This document shows, piece by piece, positions 27,501 through 42,500 of a DNA stretch of 64,000 nt. Every line of letters begins with the position of its first letter. The first letter of the stretch is position 1. The notes beneath the pieces were generated by a model. That model had not been told where the DNA came from. It ran no database searches and saw only the letters and a program-made list of their open reading frames with translations. Source of the DNA: Gymnorhina tibicen (taxonomy: Eukaryota; Chordata; Aves; Passeriformes; Artamidae); contig VXAZ01003471.1 of NCBI GenBank assembly GCA_013399875.1, positions 1,171,602-1,235,601 of the forward strand, in the 5' to 3' direction. A program made the translations under genes and the position numbers.

Positions 27501-29689
27501 TTTTTTAACCCTTGTTTTGCTGACCACCAAATAGCTAGAAGCTGGTAAAACAAGTATCTGGGACATTCAGCCTCAAGTGTATTGAAGGGATGATTCCTGT
27601 CCAGGCAGCAAGCAAGAGACGTGAGTGAATACATGTTGCTCCATGTAAGAATTGCTCTAGAACAACTGATGAACAACTGGGGATCTGTTCTAATTTACGC
27701 ATCAGCAGCAGAAATGATCGTTTATATTCCTGCTTGATGAGCAAATGCAAGATTTGCTCCCTGAGATGTGAAGAGGATACACAGGAACCAACAATGTCCT
27801 CTCAAAGGATTATTACTTTGCATCCGGTCCCCAAAATTGCACCACAGCCAGGAACATTATAATATATAGATGAAGATCTCACATTCTTCATGATAAGGGG
27901 TAGTAACAATATTCAATCATAAGCCACTGTTCTCAGTGGTCCTTTCACCTTCGGATGAAGGAGAAACAGAAGCCAAGGTCCTTTCCAGTATCTCTCTGCA
28001 CTCACAGCCTTCTGCACAGCTGAGGCTTCTGTTTCGTGTTCCTGCTGGCAAACATAATGAAACCACATCCTCAATGACTCTGCATCCTTCTTATGATATC
28101 TTAGCTGTCCTTTTTGGCTGTCCACGTGGGCAGCCAGAAGCAGTAGGTTCTTCCTTCTTGGAGAATAATGAAGCCTTTTAAATACTAGGAAAGCTGAGCT
28201 TGGGCTTTTCTGCATACTTGCATGCCAGGAGCTCACACGCAAGTGTACTGGCACTGCTAAGAACAGAAATCCCACACAGCCTACAGTCACATCTGACTCT
28301 GGTGCCTTTTCCACTTACTTCACCAAGTAAAAAGACCTGGATACAAGGAAAAATTTCAGGAGTCTGCGCATGGGCTCCCATATCTAAAAGACATATAAAA
28401 CAAAGCTAGATTCAGACCTGAACACTTTAAATTATGATACCTTCCAATGAAGCGTGTCCTAACATGAAAAAATACTGAAAAATTTAGGATTATTCTTAAC
28501 ATTTCAGGAATGACTATCACCAGTCTCAACAGACTGATGTGCCTTCAATACATATTACCCTCAGCCATCATCTCCATGTCAATACAGCCATCAACAATGA
28601 AGGCTTCACTCTGAGAAGGGAATTCCTGACTTCACTTGTTATAGCAGGACCCAGAAGCACAATATCATACAACACTCTGGAAAAAAATGACAGGATCATT
28701 GACAGTATAAGCAGAGAAATGTTATGTTTAGTGGCAAAATGTAGGTGGTTGTAAAGTGTTTTATTTCTGTTGAAGTTTACGCTCCAAGAGAGTGTGCAAT
28801 TGGATATGTGTCTACTGAAAAAAAATAATAAAAACATTGTGGCTATCGTTAGGCAAAGCTAGCCAGAAATGGCAGTATTGCTCAGCATTCTTCTGGCCAC
28901 ACGCTCTCTAGATGCAGAGAGGCAGTGTGTTTAGTTAGACTTCAGTCCCAAGTTAAGAGCTGCTTGCTTGTGGCTTCGGTGGTGGCAGTGGCAGAAGGCT
29001 TCTTGTTGTTTTAGCATTTGGTTTGAACAAATTGCTCTGTCCGTAAGCCACTGTCAATAAATCTCTTACTTATTTTCTTTACTACAGAGAAAATGTGGTA
29101 TCAGGTTACATCAAATACCATGTTTACCATCCATCACATCTAAAATCACTATTTTGTTACAGTCTCAGGCTAAAACCTTTTATTTAAACTTCCCCATACC
29201 TAAACACATGAAGTAAGCCAACAAAATGAGAAGGTATGGTAGAGAGGACAGTCAAGAATGCCTCTTTTCTACATGTCTGAGCTTCATCTCATCATCTTTC
29301 AGAAGTTAATCAGCATAATAGCTGTGAAAATTAGGTGACTGCCCCAGCTATTACTCTGAACAGAACCCTGATAGAAAACAGGCTCCTGATGCAGCATATA
29401 TTTACTCTCCCAAAGTGACCTACCAGCCTAGAGCTGTGTCAACCAGTTTTCTTAATTGCATGCTAGCTGTAAACATTGTATTAGTCATAGCTAAAAGGTG
29501 TTTAAAATTATTTAGTAGCTATTGTACATTTCATAACTCATCCTGTAACTCTGAAGTACCGAGAAATTGAAATTCAGAGCACAGTGTAAGATGACCTTTT
29601 GTATGCAAGCTAAATCAATTTTATACTCCTTAGAATTTGACCCACTGAATATAAAAGAGTCCAAGCTGTCAAAAAGAGAAAGCTATATT

Positions 29690-29703
29690 AAAAAAAAAAA
29701 AAA
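29690..29703 (+). repeat. Poly(A) run
   Basis: Fourteen A in a row, followed by TGGTGGGGGGC. No sign that it ends a retroposed transcript. Confidence 0.9.
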
Positions 29704-30538
29704 TGGTGGGGGGCATCTCAGCTATGCCTGCAAATAGATAAACAGGTAGTTCAAGAAGTGTCTGTGAGGCTCTAGCATAGAACTTCCTCCCTTCCAGAAG
29801 CTTGCAGGCAGTACTTGGTGCCAGCTCATGATGTGAGAGCACTTCACAGGTGAGGAATGGGACTCAGTCTAACAAGCTCTTCTGACCCTCTGCAGGAGAG
29901 AGAGTGAAGGCAGTGAAGGCAGCTGGTGGCAGACTGGCATCCAGGAGGGAGCTAGACCTAGTCCAGCAAAAACCTTAGTTTTCTTGAGTGAGACCTGGGT
30001 GTGTAAATTAATGAACCGCTGCTGTAATTAATTCCCTGCTTCGTGTTATTTAGCTCATGATCACCTCAGTGGTACACACTGCACTCGGGGGATGCTGGAA
30101 GGGATCAGGCCTTTCACCTGCCTGGTGGACTGTGCAACGCTGTTAAAAGTGCCCTGCAAGGACCTTACTCTGTATTTATGCCTCCAGAACAAAAATCACA
30201 TCCACAGGGTTATGCTGTGTCTTCTAAGCTTCCTTTTCTCTTTTTCTTTCTAGTGGAGTCAACAATAGATGTCAGTAGCCAAAGGAGATGGTTTTATTTG
30301 AAAGTTCTATGAAGTTGGAAGAGGTGGGAATTTTATCACTTTATTTTTACAAAATTCAGGACTAAATTCTGTGTTTGGTAACAATCAGGTGACTTCAGAG
30401 GAATCAGCAGGCATATCAGAGGGCTAAACCTGGTTCTTAATCATTAAAATATTATGTAAAGGAACATGAATAGAAACAAAGGCAGGAGAGTCTTCACTTC
30501 CATATCAATGTTCCAGATACTTTGCATTCATACAGAGC

Positions 30539-30554
30539 AGAGTTCATGAACTCT
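30539..30554. promoter_or_regulatory. Palindromic nuclear-receptor half-sites (IR0)
   Basis: AGAGTTCATGAACTCT is a perfect 16-base palindrome whose core is AGTTCA followed directly by its reverse complement. This is the IR0 arrangement to which thyroid-hormone and retinoic acid receptors can bind. Candidate from motif only. Confidence 0.25.
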
Positions 30555-33500
30555 CTCTAACCATGTTAACAATCCTCTGGGTTTCTAAAGGAGCAGCAGG
30601 GGTTGGAATGAGAAGGCTCCCCATATACATCAATAACATCAGTCTTGACACACTGATGGGATTTCCAGGGGGTTCTTTTCTAACTGTGCCTGCTGAATCC
30701 TCTGCACCTCTCAGCAGTGGTAGCTCAGTATGCCTCGCAGGGAGAAAAAAGGTCTGAAATTTGTAGTTGGAAACAAAACGTGCATCTGTGGCATGTGATT
30801 TTTTGTGCAAAAGCAAGTCAGAGCATAGACATTTTAAATGCATTTTTCTCAGTGACTGAAGTCAGTTGGGGTGTAAAATGGATATTTTACAGAAATAAAG
30901 CACGGCAATATTTTGCACCACACATTTTATATTTCACAAAATATATGTAGATAAAGTTAAACATGTCTTCATTTGAAAATCTGAGAAGTACAGTAGTCTC
31001 AACTATATAAAGGAGAACTGTGTGGCCGATGACAGCTAGAATGTTGTTAGTTTTGAAGAAGTAAAACAAAATCAGTGACAGAACTGTGGCAGACCAAGGA
31101 TCCACATAGCTCAGTCCAGGCTTGCTCGGTACTTAAGTCTGGCACTTAATGATTAGAGAATATTATCAGAACAGCACAAGCATATTTTTATTCAATAAAA
31201 CCTTTTAGTACCTAGAAATCCATGCTATAAACTTACATCGTTTTTATGGAATTGTTCTTGATGGTCTTTTATGCATGGTTTTTTTTCTAATTGTTTTTTG
31301 AATGCATTTATACTTTTTCAAGTTAGGAGACTGCATTCAGAATGAAATTGTCAGCTGCAGTTGGTGGCCTGCTGGCATGCCAGTTTCTATCAACTAAGAA
31401 TTCACTCCTTAGAAAATTCAATATTAATATAACAACTGCTTCAGCTTCATAAACTTTTTAACTGACTCATCATCTAATATAAGCAGTTTTTTAAAATGGT
31501 AAAATAACTGTGTGCTGAAATATGGCAGTTTGATAGAGTTTTCCATAGTGATTCAACAATTTTTTAAAAAATAAATCTTGAAAATAACTTTGAAACTTCT
31601 GTATTCTGAATTTTTTTTAAAAAGTAGATTTTGTAGACCTATAAATTGCAAACCCAACTAATATAAAAGAAAATGTTACAAAATGGCAGTAGTACTCTAT
31701 CTGGTTTAAGTGGTTTGATACTACATATATGTACTTCCTAACTCTGCATAAAATCCAGAATTTCTAAAATCCGAAAGTTAGTAACAAATAAAATCTACTT
31801 TAAAATTTTATTTTGTGACATTTTCACGAAGCTGAAAGTGAGGTAAAACTTCCCTGTGCCTGTGATTAGGCACAAAATAAAACCCAATGCAGGTGGTATT
31901 CTTGTTTCTGATGCTTTTCTGTCTTCATCCCAGACACATGAAGTTCCATGCTGGATCACCTAATACAAGAGAGATGTCGATAAGCTGGCATCAGCTTCAT
32001 CTTGAGCCTGCAAGAAGCACCTTGTTCACTCAATTCCTGCAATCGTAGGGATAGCTAAGGACATTGGGGAGAGCCTAAATAACCCTAAGAGCTCACCTGC
32101 TTCAAAGTCCTTGAGCAGTTGTTTCTTCTGTCACCTTCATTTTAATCATCCTCATTTCTCCAAGCGTGACAGTGATGGGGTAGAAATGCACCTCTGCAGT
32201 CTCCTCCTTGATTTGCCACACAACTCCCTGAGCTACTTGCCAGAACCTGATCAAATGCTGAAGTTTCCATTTTGCTTTGCCTCAAATGCTTATTTAAACA
32301 AACAGAAACAAACCTTAAGCAACGAGTGAAGTCCTCAGGATCTGGATGACTACAGTGAATTGACTGTACGTATGCAAAATGTTGTCATAACAAAACAAGT
32401 GTTCTATGGTAATTGTGCTAAGTATCCTAACAAACAAGGTTAATCTGGCACAGCTCACACAAAGCCTTCAGGGGACTTGCAAAATTTATTTACGAGTGAG
32501 AGAAAAAATATTCTCCTTAATAGAATAACAGAAGCCAAACATATGCATCTTTTTTGTGATGGCAAGAAGGCCTGTTTGAACAGAGCATGATCCTCCTAGG
32601 CACTTCTGCAAAAAGAAGTGGCCTCCATTCCCTACCAGGTCTCCTGCCCACACAGCTTGGCTGGAAACTGGTTCTCCTAATCTTAAGCAACAGGGGAGGA
32701 GAGGAATAACTGGGAAAAAAAATCTAACTTCTTCCTGGTGAGTTTGGGCACATTTTGTTTCATGTAGATTTGGGGTAACTCAGTAATGGGCTGTATGAAA
32801 GAGGCGACCAAAAGAAATGTTATGGAAGAAGAAACTTTGTTAGGAGATATGGAATAAAATACTTGCGAGCAAAATATGTCACAGGCAAAAGAAGCAATAA
32901 ATAAATTTGCCAGCTCAGAGGCAAAGGTCGGTGATGTAGACAGATGCATTCAGGTTTGTATGTTTTCTTACAGTTAAACCCCAAAATGTGCTCAGCAGCA
33001 TGTAATCATAAGTCCTGACTGGATCAGAGAAGCGTTTTTCATTGTTCGATCACCCTTCCACCAAAGAGAGCGCTGACAGCTTTTGTAACAGGTGGCACTT
33101 GCTCTATTATGTGCTACTAAAGAGTGAAATGGTATGGGCTGTCATCCTATTCCCAAGTATCATGTCTTAAATGTAAAAGAGCTTTCAGCATCTGACTCAA
33201 CCTAAACTGGCAGTGTGGTCTTCCATCTTCTATCATAAACCTGAATATAAAAACATTTTGGACTAAGCTTAAATAAGTGGATTTTTATAGTTGATTTGTG
33301 GGTCTCTATAAAATTCTAGCTCTGCTGAAATCAATGATAAAGTTCATACTAACAGTCATAGAGCCAAGTTTTACTGAACTTTTGTAAAGCCAGGCATTTT
33401 CAATTGTCAGAAATAATGCATTCAGGAAACATTAGTGCCTTTGCTCAGCTGAAAGTGGGAACCTCGCTCACAAAAGATTTGGCTGTTCTTCCAGCTTAGC

Positions 33501-36500
33501 TGGTTTCTGGACATGCTTTGCTGCCTCCTACACATCACGCAGTAGTGTTGAATCTGGCAGAAAAGAGGATCTTTCTTTCCCTCCTGAAAGCTTTGCATGC
33601 CAGTCCTCCTAATGAGCTCAGGGTAACAGCTGGGATCTCAAAAAACACATTGCTAATGGTAGATTCGATCAGCAGTGCTCAGGTTGTTGGATGCTCAGAC
33701 ATGGGCTGCTGGAGCATGGCTAGAGTAGTGTTGGATCTGTTCCTAGGTATGGGTTTGGATTTGCTTTCCTGGGTAATGAACCCTTACCCTGTCATGCAAG
33801 AAATGCTGATGGTGCCAACAGTGTCTGAGGGTAAAATACCAGCTGAATTAGAGTCATTAAACCCAGACATATCTTTTTAGGGTCAAGGCAGCAAGGAATT
33901 GCAATTCACACTTATGGGTGAGTAAGCACATAAATTATGGTATTTAACTAATTGCTTACCTTACAAAGATAAATTGGACAAGGCTTTCCCAGAAAACAGC
34001 AACATTTTGGACATGTTTGTATATGGGGACACTTTCCCAGTCCTCACTCAAAACACTGTCAGAAGGTCATTTCTCATTACTTAAACTTGCTGAACTATTT
34101 CAAATCATTTAATGGGCCCAGTATACCCCCTTAGGATCCGTCAGAGATGCAGTAGGCTCTCAACAGCATAGATAACAGCCTTGTGGACTGGCATAGGAAC
34201 AGTTAAGAAGCAATGAACTCTGGTTCGACCTCTAGTAAGAGAAACTGGGTGTTCCCCATCCAGTCCAGCCCTGGGGACAAACTGTGAGACACTAAGCCAG
34301 CTATTTGTGGCTGTGTTTCCCTAAAATGTTTATATTTTTCCAAAAATAGTGAATTGCCATAAAAACAGGACCTGTCCCAGATGACAGGAGTCAGGAGCTT
34401 GTATTTTATTTTCACAAGAGGAGTTATTTACTCTAGAAGATGATGTACAGTAACGGGTATGAACCAGCACTACTTAGCCCCAGGAAGAAAGTATGAAGTC
34501 ATAAGTCCTACATTTAAAAGAAGAAAAAAAGCTACAGGAATCAAAGACTTCATCTGGGAACAGAGTACGCCTGCCAGAACCAGAAATAGTTCTGTTGCCT
34601 GATGCTTTCTTTCCTCAGGCTCACAGACCCCAGAGGTGTGTTGGGGAGTGGGTGGAGTTGCAAAGTTTTAATAAAGTACTCTGGAATTTTGTTAAAGTGA
34701 AGGGTTGCAAATGCCTGCAGTTCTGGTCATGTGAGCATCTGCATTCAGCTGTCCTGGATTTTAATGAGGTTCTGAAGAATATTAGCTATGTAATTCATGT
34801 GGCTGTTCTTTTGGCCTATAACAGGGCATAGCAAGGTTAACATTGTGCTGATGTTTAGATTTTAGTATTTGGCTTACTGGAAAGTAAAAATAAGTAAAAG
34901 AAATCCTACGTCTCGAAGGGGATCAGGACACTTGGAAATGAGAGGAGTGATTTGCAATTGTGGAATTCTTGGAGTGATGAGTAAGGCTAGCCAGGAAAGA
35001 CAAGGAATCTGGTGTTAGACTTTCATACCCAGAGACTTCACTGCAGGTCTCAGACTCACAGAAAGCACTGAGTGTCCTATTAAATTCCCAGTTAGGAAGA
35101 GCTGAAAGCTGAAGTGAATTTTTAAAACCTTTTCCCCTTCAAGAGAAAAGCAGGTCAATCATGCTTCTTAGAAAAAACAAATGCTTACTGTCTGGGGACC
35201 TCTTTATTAGGGCATATAGTTTGCTCTTGGTCCCAGTTCAGTTCTGACTGGAGCTCAGTCCCTGCAAGAGGGCTGCCTGTGCATTGATGCCTCCCCCAGA
35301 GAAGCAGGGCTCAGCCCAGAAGCAGACCACGGCTACAGAGACACCACTTGCAGCCCAAAGACAGCAGCTCCTTCCCAGGAAGCAAATTGAATTCCTCTGT
35401 GTGCCACTGTTCAGATTTCTGGCCATAAATATCAGGAAGCTTTCTGAGCATGGACTAGCAGTTTGTCCATATCCTGAACATATATTTAATGCTCCTTCAA
35501 CATGCTTAGAAGCAGGAAGATAGCAATTCCATATGTGAATCCTACTCTGAACTTCAGCTTCCTTTATAGTTACGGTCAAGTTACATGTCTTTTCCACCCC
35601 CAAAATCCACCCCCATTGCTGGATCTGGTGTAGTGCTCCTTTCCTGCTCCCAGGGGACAACTTGGCCTTCAAAAGGAAGTACACTGTGAAATCAATCAGC
35701 ACACAAGCAGTCATTTGCTGCTTACAGCCCTTTCTTTGGTCAGTTATGTGTTCTGTGCTTCGGGGTGGAGAATGGTCCTACCCCCTGCTCAGCCGCTGGT
35801 TGCTGAAAAGTCATCACCTCTCTTGGCTTACCTTTTCTCTTCTCCTGATGGCAGTCTGAACAACTTAGCCTCCAACATGTGGCACTCAAGCAGACATGCC
35901 AAGGACTCACTCTCTGATGACTATTAGAAGAGTCTGGTCAGACCTCCAACGTCAGGTGTCTCTTTTCGTCGAATCCTCCTCAGAAACTGTCTTCCAGCTC
36001 CTCCCGAGCTCCTCAGGAATGGGGTGTCACAGCTGGGGAGAGACAGTAGGCATTCTGGGCCAGAGCTGTTGTGCAGTCTCTCTCCTGTAGAGGCAAAGGC
36101 CATCTTGTCTGTGAAGATATTTGAATAACATTTTTCCCTTGTGCCAGATTGTGAGCTGTATGTCATGCTGTCAAGGCTAGCAATCAGCCTGATTGTTGCA
36201 GACTTGACAAACATGCTTATTTTTAGAACTGCTGGATATTACACATTGCACTAGATCTCCCTTTCATGTTAAAGACTTTAATCTTCTGCTGGAGTTTCTT
36301 ATTGGACATCTGCCCAGAATATAAAGACTGATCTTTTTTTTTTTCCCCTTTCTTTGATGAAGTGTCAGAGCCTCACTGAAAGGTGTAGATGGCAGTCAAA
36401 AGATCTCAGCTGAAGTCATGCCTCTCCCACCTCTCATCCAAATTATAAGTAGGGGTTATTGGCAGTATGTTGAAATAACTTTACCTTGGGATAATAGCCT

Positions 36501-39500
36501 TTTGCTTATCTCCCATCTATCTGTCACACTGTCTAACTTCTGTATTAACAGAGTCTACCTTTGGGCAGCTCACACAGTACAGTAGCTGTCATTCTGTCCT
36601 CACTCCTGGGTATTTAATGTAAACTGAACTAAAGTATGTTAAAGGTATACCAGGAAAGACAGTCATTTTTCCATCTCACTCCCCAACAAAGTGAGAGGTA
36701 GCCAAAATAGTGGCCCTGCAGCACTCCAGATGTGAAGTAGCACAGTACGTATCATTACAGAAGAAACATTTTCTGCCTCAGGGGTCTATTAGTAATTTTG
36801 ACAGCAGAGGCACTCTAATCCCACGCAGAAATAAACAAGGATAAAATAAGACGGGACCTAGTGAGGTCCTAAAATTTAAAATTAAGACCCAACTGAGATA
36901 CCCTGGCCCTGCCATCAAACCAGAGATTGCTGAAGACTGCCTTCTGAACTGTAGAACTCAATATTGCCTGACTGTGATGGCTGGGAAAAAAGTGACGGTT
37001 GAAAAGATGGGAAAGTTCACTTGAAAGGCTCATTTCTTTTATCCCAAATGTAAGGCTAGGTGACAAATGGCCCACAAGGACAATGTACTCTGAGGAACCG
37101 AGGCTTACATGAGGCATGTGACCACCTCCTGGACTAGCGTGCTTTCCCCTCTCTGCAGGAGGTGCTATCCAAACACAACAGGAGGAGTCAGAAAGGAGCT
37201 GACACAACGTCAAAACCTTACTGGAGCCCCAAGACTGGCCATTTATGAGAACCAAAGATCCCAGCAGCTCAGCAACTCCCCAGGCTCACCTCTCCTTTGC
37301 AGTGTCGCACAAGACGAAACTTTTTCTTCTCTGAAATTAAAAAAAAAAAGTATCTAAAAAGGTAAAGTGGATCACATAAGTCAAGATGCTTATGACTATG
37401 TTCCATAAATTAGTTTTTCTCCATACTTTCATATATTATTTCTGCTCTCATTTTTTTCTAAATGGTATTCACTTATCCTTCTGGTTTTGGTCTATGGCCT
37501 CATTCAATAAGACTGAGGGTGCAGACTTTTGATCCCTCTTTATTGATTTGAATTTTAAAAAGGGGTTATGTACAAGAAATCTGTGGCATTTGAGTGAAAA
37601 TATAAACCTATCACGTTCAAGACAGTCTAAAAATCTAAGCGAAAACTATTAAAACATGGTATAGCACTTCCACAGGATAGAATATACCCAGTTCTTCAAA
37701 GAGGAAATGAAGAGGAAAATTCCTTAAGAAGGAATCATTATACTTTTACAAGACATGTGATCTTTAAAACTGCAAAGCTAAAATCTCCTAAGCCTTTCTG
37801 CATTTAATAGCATTCAAAGTGCACCACAACCATATCTTCCCCTTCTAGCCTGCTGTCCAGCTGATCCAGCTGGTGACATGAGCTGATAAGGACATGCTTG
37901 GCAGCCAAGCTCCACACAGAACAAATATCAGTGCATTGCCTCATGAGCAAGTGTGAGAAAATGTAGGAGTGCCACAAACAACAGGGAACTGGCCTGAGGC
38001 AGTTCAGCTTGTTAGCAGAGAGAGTGGAGCAGCCCTGAAACAGATGTAACCAACACCCTTCATCTGTAATCACTGCACAATTCTCATGTCAGGAAAGCTT
38101 GGGCAATATGAGGATCTCAACTGCTGTCAATGTCCCATTCATGACAAAACAGAAGATGTGGCAAACCTCCAAGCATAGCTTGGTTTGATGGCCCGGGAAG
38201 CTAGCAAGTTAGTATAGCATGGGAGGGACAGTTGCTTTCCAGCTACTGATCTCAGTTACTTTTTTTTTTCCATGACAGATGGGGATTAGTGTGGCTAACC
38301 AATATGCCTAATCTCTGGAGAGTGGAAACATTTTATGCCACTCAACAGGAGGCTTTATAGATGCTAGAGGTCAAATTCACAATTATATCTGAAAAACTAA
38401 AACCTACAGGGGTGCTTCCCTCTGGCCTTAGTGGGAATTTAGTCTCTGGAGGGTTAAACTTTAAACACCTTTGTGAAACTGAGCCTGGACACTTAACATT
38501 TAAACTATCTCCTGAGGAGTTCTTTCTCAAGCTGTTCCCAAGTTTCAAGAATCCCCACATCTGTTATAAAGCTTGAACTGTGTGGGGAACAGATTATAAC
38601 TATTTCCACAGTGAGTCAGTAATCCTACAAGCAGTGAGGCAGCTACCTGCTGTACAAAAAGTATTGACAGGCTTATACTTTCAAGCGTAACATTGGCCTT
38701 TCCCCCATAACTGCATAGCTGGGAAACTGTTTAGTAAGTGATATACCTGCAGTCACAGACCCTGGTAGTCTAATATCCCATTAATTTTGTTTAGATGGAA
38801 TGGTGTTGGAGAAACTGAATTTTATGTCAGACTTGTCAGTAATTCCACGACACTGGCATTTTTCCACATTTATTAGTACAGTGCCTCTCTCATATACCAC
38901 TAGCATTACTTGAAAACATTTGCTATGTCTTCTCATCTGCAGGAAAAAAATGAGCCCTGGATTTCACTTTGAAACGAGGATGCCCAATATGTGTTCAAAC
39001 ATGCTGCTTCTTTTATTAATTCCTTCCCATAAGCATTTCAATGACCATGGTTTAAATTAAAAGTCAAGAGCAAAACAACTGGAATAAGGTATCACCGGTA
39101 CCTGCTAGAACATTGTCCCTTTAAGGCCTTGCATTCTGCCCCAATTAACATTCCACTTTTATTGCATGTACCTGGCCTGAAGAGAGTCAGTAGCCACTGG
39201 GCATAGCATAAATTGTTGGCCTTCAGCAAAATGAACAGCTGAAACACATGCAGTACCTGACCATGCTTGTTAGGCTATTTGCTCCTTTAATCACTGCTGC
39301 ACTCGTGAATGCCTGCTATTCAATTATCTTCCAAACCTTCATCATGCCACTAGACAATAAAACGTGACAAGACAGGTATTACTGTGGTAAGGTCATCTGA
39401 TATCTAGAAGTGTCTCATTATTCCCTTCAGTGATTAGCTACAATTACTACTTTAACCCAAGTATTTAAGGCCTTAACTAAGTGTTTCAAATATTCATCAC

Positions 39501-42500
39501 AGGATACCTTATGAGCGGGAGAAGTGTTCGCAGAGTGTCTCCAGAGCAGCAGCAATCCCAGAGACGGTGCTCCAAAAAATGTTGGGACACCCAGTTTGCT
39601 CCTAAGACACAACCAGACACTCACAAGACAAAGGGTAGGCAGCCTGTATCTTGCCTGTGCTGGTTACAAGTGGTATCAGAGGTAGGAAGGATCCCTCTGC
39701 AAGACCAACCTTGACTCATCTTTCTTGCCCTAATCACTCCATGCAGGGCTGATAGGATAGCTGGAGCCCAGAGACTAACCCAAAGCACTCAAAACATCTC
39801 CCAGAGGGGATGGCCCAGGAGCACGTGTATGTGCAGGCTGGGTTGGCCCCAAGAATGTCATGTTGCCCCTCTCTGGTAACACAGGTACATCTGGCTTCAA
39901 AGTTACCGCAGTTTCTGCATTTCAGTTAGGAATTTATAATTAGATTTAATATTAGGTCATCTTCTTTGTTTAGCCAATGTAGTCCTATCCTAATAAAGCC
40001 TCTTCAACCTGTTCAGGACCAAGAAAAGTTTTTGTTCCTGATGCCTGAAAACAGCAAGTTGCAGGAATTACAACCAATAAAAGATTACATGATCCCGTGT
40101 TCCTCAAGTTGGGGTAAATTAGGTAACTCGCTGAATTCCAATTCTTTGCATCCTTGAGGTGACACCATTTATGCTGCACAATGGACAATGGAGAGTTCCC
40201 TCCAAGAAAGAATCCTGCAGGTAAGCAGAGATGAAGGAGGCAGGGCTGGCACTGGTGCAGTAGGAATGCCGATTGTTGAGGAGAAGGCAAGACAGACCCA
40301 GGGTTTAACATTTCTCAGTAAAACTAAATTACAGTAAAACTAAATTACATCCAGGATCAAATTAATGTTGCCTCTCTCCTGCCCAACCAAAGTCAAACAC
40401 TGGTTAAGGGGAGAATTCGTCCTGATCTTTGAGTTCAAAGGCAGGACACACATTTCATAGCAGTTCTGTGGGAGATGGAAATAATACCTGCATAAAGTAG
40501 TGCACAAGAACAGCCAGACTTTCACTGGGGGAAAAGCAGTTTTACAGGCACATTGCCAATCGAAGCCTCTCTCCCACTGTGGCTCAGTGGCCCCAGTATT
40601 TGCTCTGCCTTCCACAGAGCATTCAACGTGACAAGCTAATAACCACAGCTGGCACTGCCGCTGGCGAAGTCAGCAGTTACCTCGAGCAGATGACTGATAG
40701 AAACGGGCAAGAGAGCGTTTGCATTACCTACCAGCAGAGCCCTGGAAAGTCAAGTAAGGGGATGTGGCAGATGTCCCACCCCAGTGGCACAGGAGTAGCA
40801 AGCCTTGCTCTCCAGGACTCGCCTCCATTCCAGCCCTTCTTTCGTCCTTCCCCATCCAGCAGCAGGACAAGCCCAGTCCTCCAACCTTGGGACTGCAAAA
40901 TTCAGTTCTGCTAGCACTGCTGAAAGCTTTGAGCTGGCCCTGCAGACAACACGGCTCACTGCAAGAGAATGAGTTGACAGTTTTGTTTCTTGTGGTACAA
41001 TGAAACTTATTTAAATAAAATTCTGATTAAGAGAGAAAGGCATGGGCTTGATTCACAGCAGGGAAAGCTGAAAACTGCTTGCTACATGCCGTTAAATTAC
41101 CAATTTCTACCGTTTTATTTTTAAAGCAGTGTGCTTTTTCTTTGAACTGGGAACAACACGGCATGCACATCATTTTGGGTAATGTCTATGCAAGGTCAAT
41201 TTGTTCATTTGATGCTATTGAGCCCAAAGTAAGAAACATGGGAGACTTTTTCCTCTCCAGTTGAGGAGTGTCTATTGCTATGTGGAAATCACTGACCCTA
41301 TGGTAGCAAAAGATCTGTCTCTGCATGCAAATGGTAAATCAAAGTGGCCCACCCCACCGTAAGGGTCATGCAGCTTTTACCAGTAAAAGAAACTTTGTAG
41401 CTCTCTCGTCTATTCTGCACATTTAAGTCATAACTGCTATAGGGCACAGTTAGAATTTGCAGATCATTTCTTTCTGTATTAGTTACAGAGGACCTGTTAC
41501 ACATACCAGGCACAGCTGGCTACAGTTCAATTAGACAAACATTAAGATACCCTATAACAATGCACCAAAACTTTAATTTAATGCTGAGTGTGAATAATTT
41601 GATTCATTTTGATCATATTTCCTTCTAAATCTTAATCACCTAATTACTGATCAACTTTTCCATTGCCTGGCTGTTCTTGCTATTCTCATATTAGGCCATG
41701 CAGCTATGTTGTAGCTGGTCATTTCAGATGGTTTCCATTTCCTGATGGTATAAGCATGTGAGCAATCCTGAAGCAAATACTCAAATGTACTTCATGTGGA
41801 TAGTTGTATCTAGAAACAGGAACACAAGAACTTCCACAGAAAATGGCTATAAATAGAGCTAGAGAAAGAAAATGCAGTTAACAGGAATTCACATTTGTTC
41901 ATCCTTTGAGCTTTTTTCCTAGATGTTCTTGAAAGAAATGTTTGATCTCCCATCAGCTAACCTAGCTATGAGTTTGGGGCACCGTATCAGCTTGCACCAC
42001 TTGAGAATCTGGTTCTTTTTGTACTGTCTATGTTTAGCTACGGCAGAACATCACAGAAAACATGTCCAATACTAATCAGAGGAATGTGTAATATATATTA
42101 ACCACCATAACTGCTGTGTTTGTTTTCACTACCCAGACAGAGAATTAATTTCATTGATTTTTAGGGATCAGCATTTTAGATGAGGGTGCACTGCACAGCA
42201 CAGATGAGTTTGCATGATTGTGAGAATAAGCACTCAGCCATTTTAGAGCATCTCTGAAAATAATCTCTGGCCTCCTGTAAAGACAAAAGCGTATAGATGT
42301 AGCTCAAGAATTTTCAGTGAAATCAACTTCCTTCAGCAATGCCCTGTTTTAAGGGATCCAGCTATGTTAGCAACATTCCCTTCCGCTGCAGAGGGGGCAG
42401 TGATAGCCCACATTCACTATTCTGCTGCAATTCCGTATTAGGCTGTGATGGAGAGCAGTCAGCCCTGTCAGCTGCAGCCAGGATAAGCTTTCATGTTTAA

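Larger units (their letters stand above)
19602..30538. other. Gene-desert DNA, no gene seen
   Basis: Unique AT-rich DNA. It holds a TCF/LEF consensus at 20591-20600, a (GA) run at 21517-21538 and an A14 run at 29690-29703. The A run has no upstream coding-like sequence or target-site duplication that I can see, so I do not read it as a retrocopy tail. No open frame looks real. Confidence 0.5.

Noticed and set aside
29690..29703. A14 run as a retrocopy tail
   Set aside because: No coding-like sequence upstream on the plus strand and no target-site duplication seen.
34218..34230. tRNA B-box-like GGTTCGACCTC
   Set aside because: No A box at the right distance upstream and no cloverleaf could be drawn.
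35238..35714. 158-codon minus-strand open frame
   Set aside because: No domain, interleaved with equally long opposite frames; chance.
42388..42406. CTCF-like GAGGGGGCAG
   Set aside because: Only the 3' half of the motif fits; the 5' CCA part is absent.
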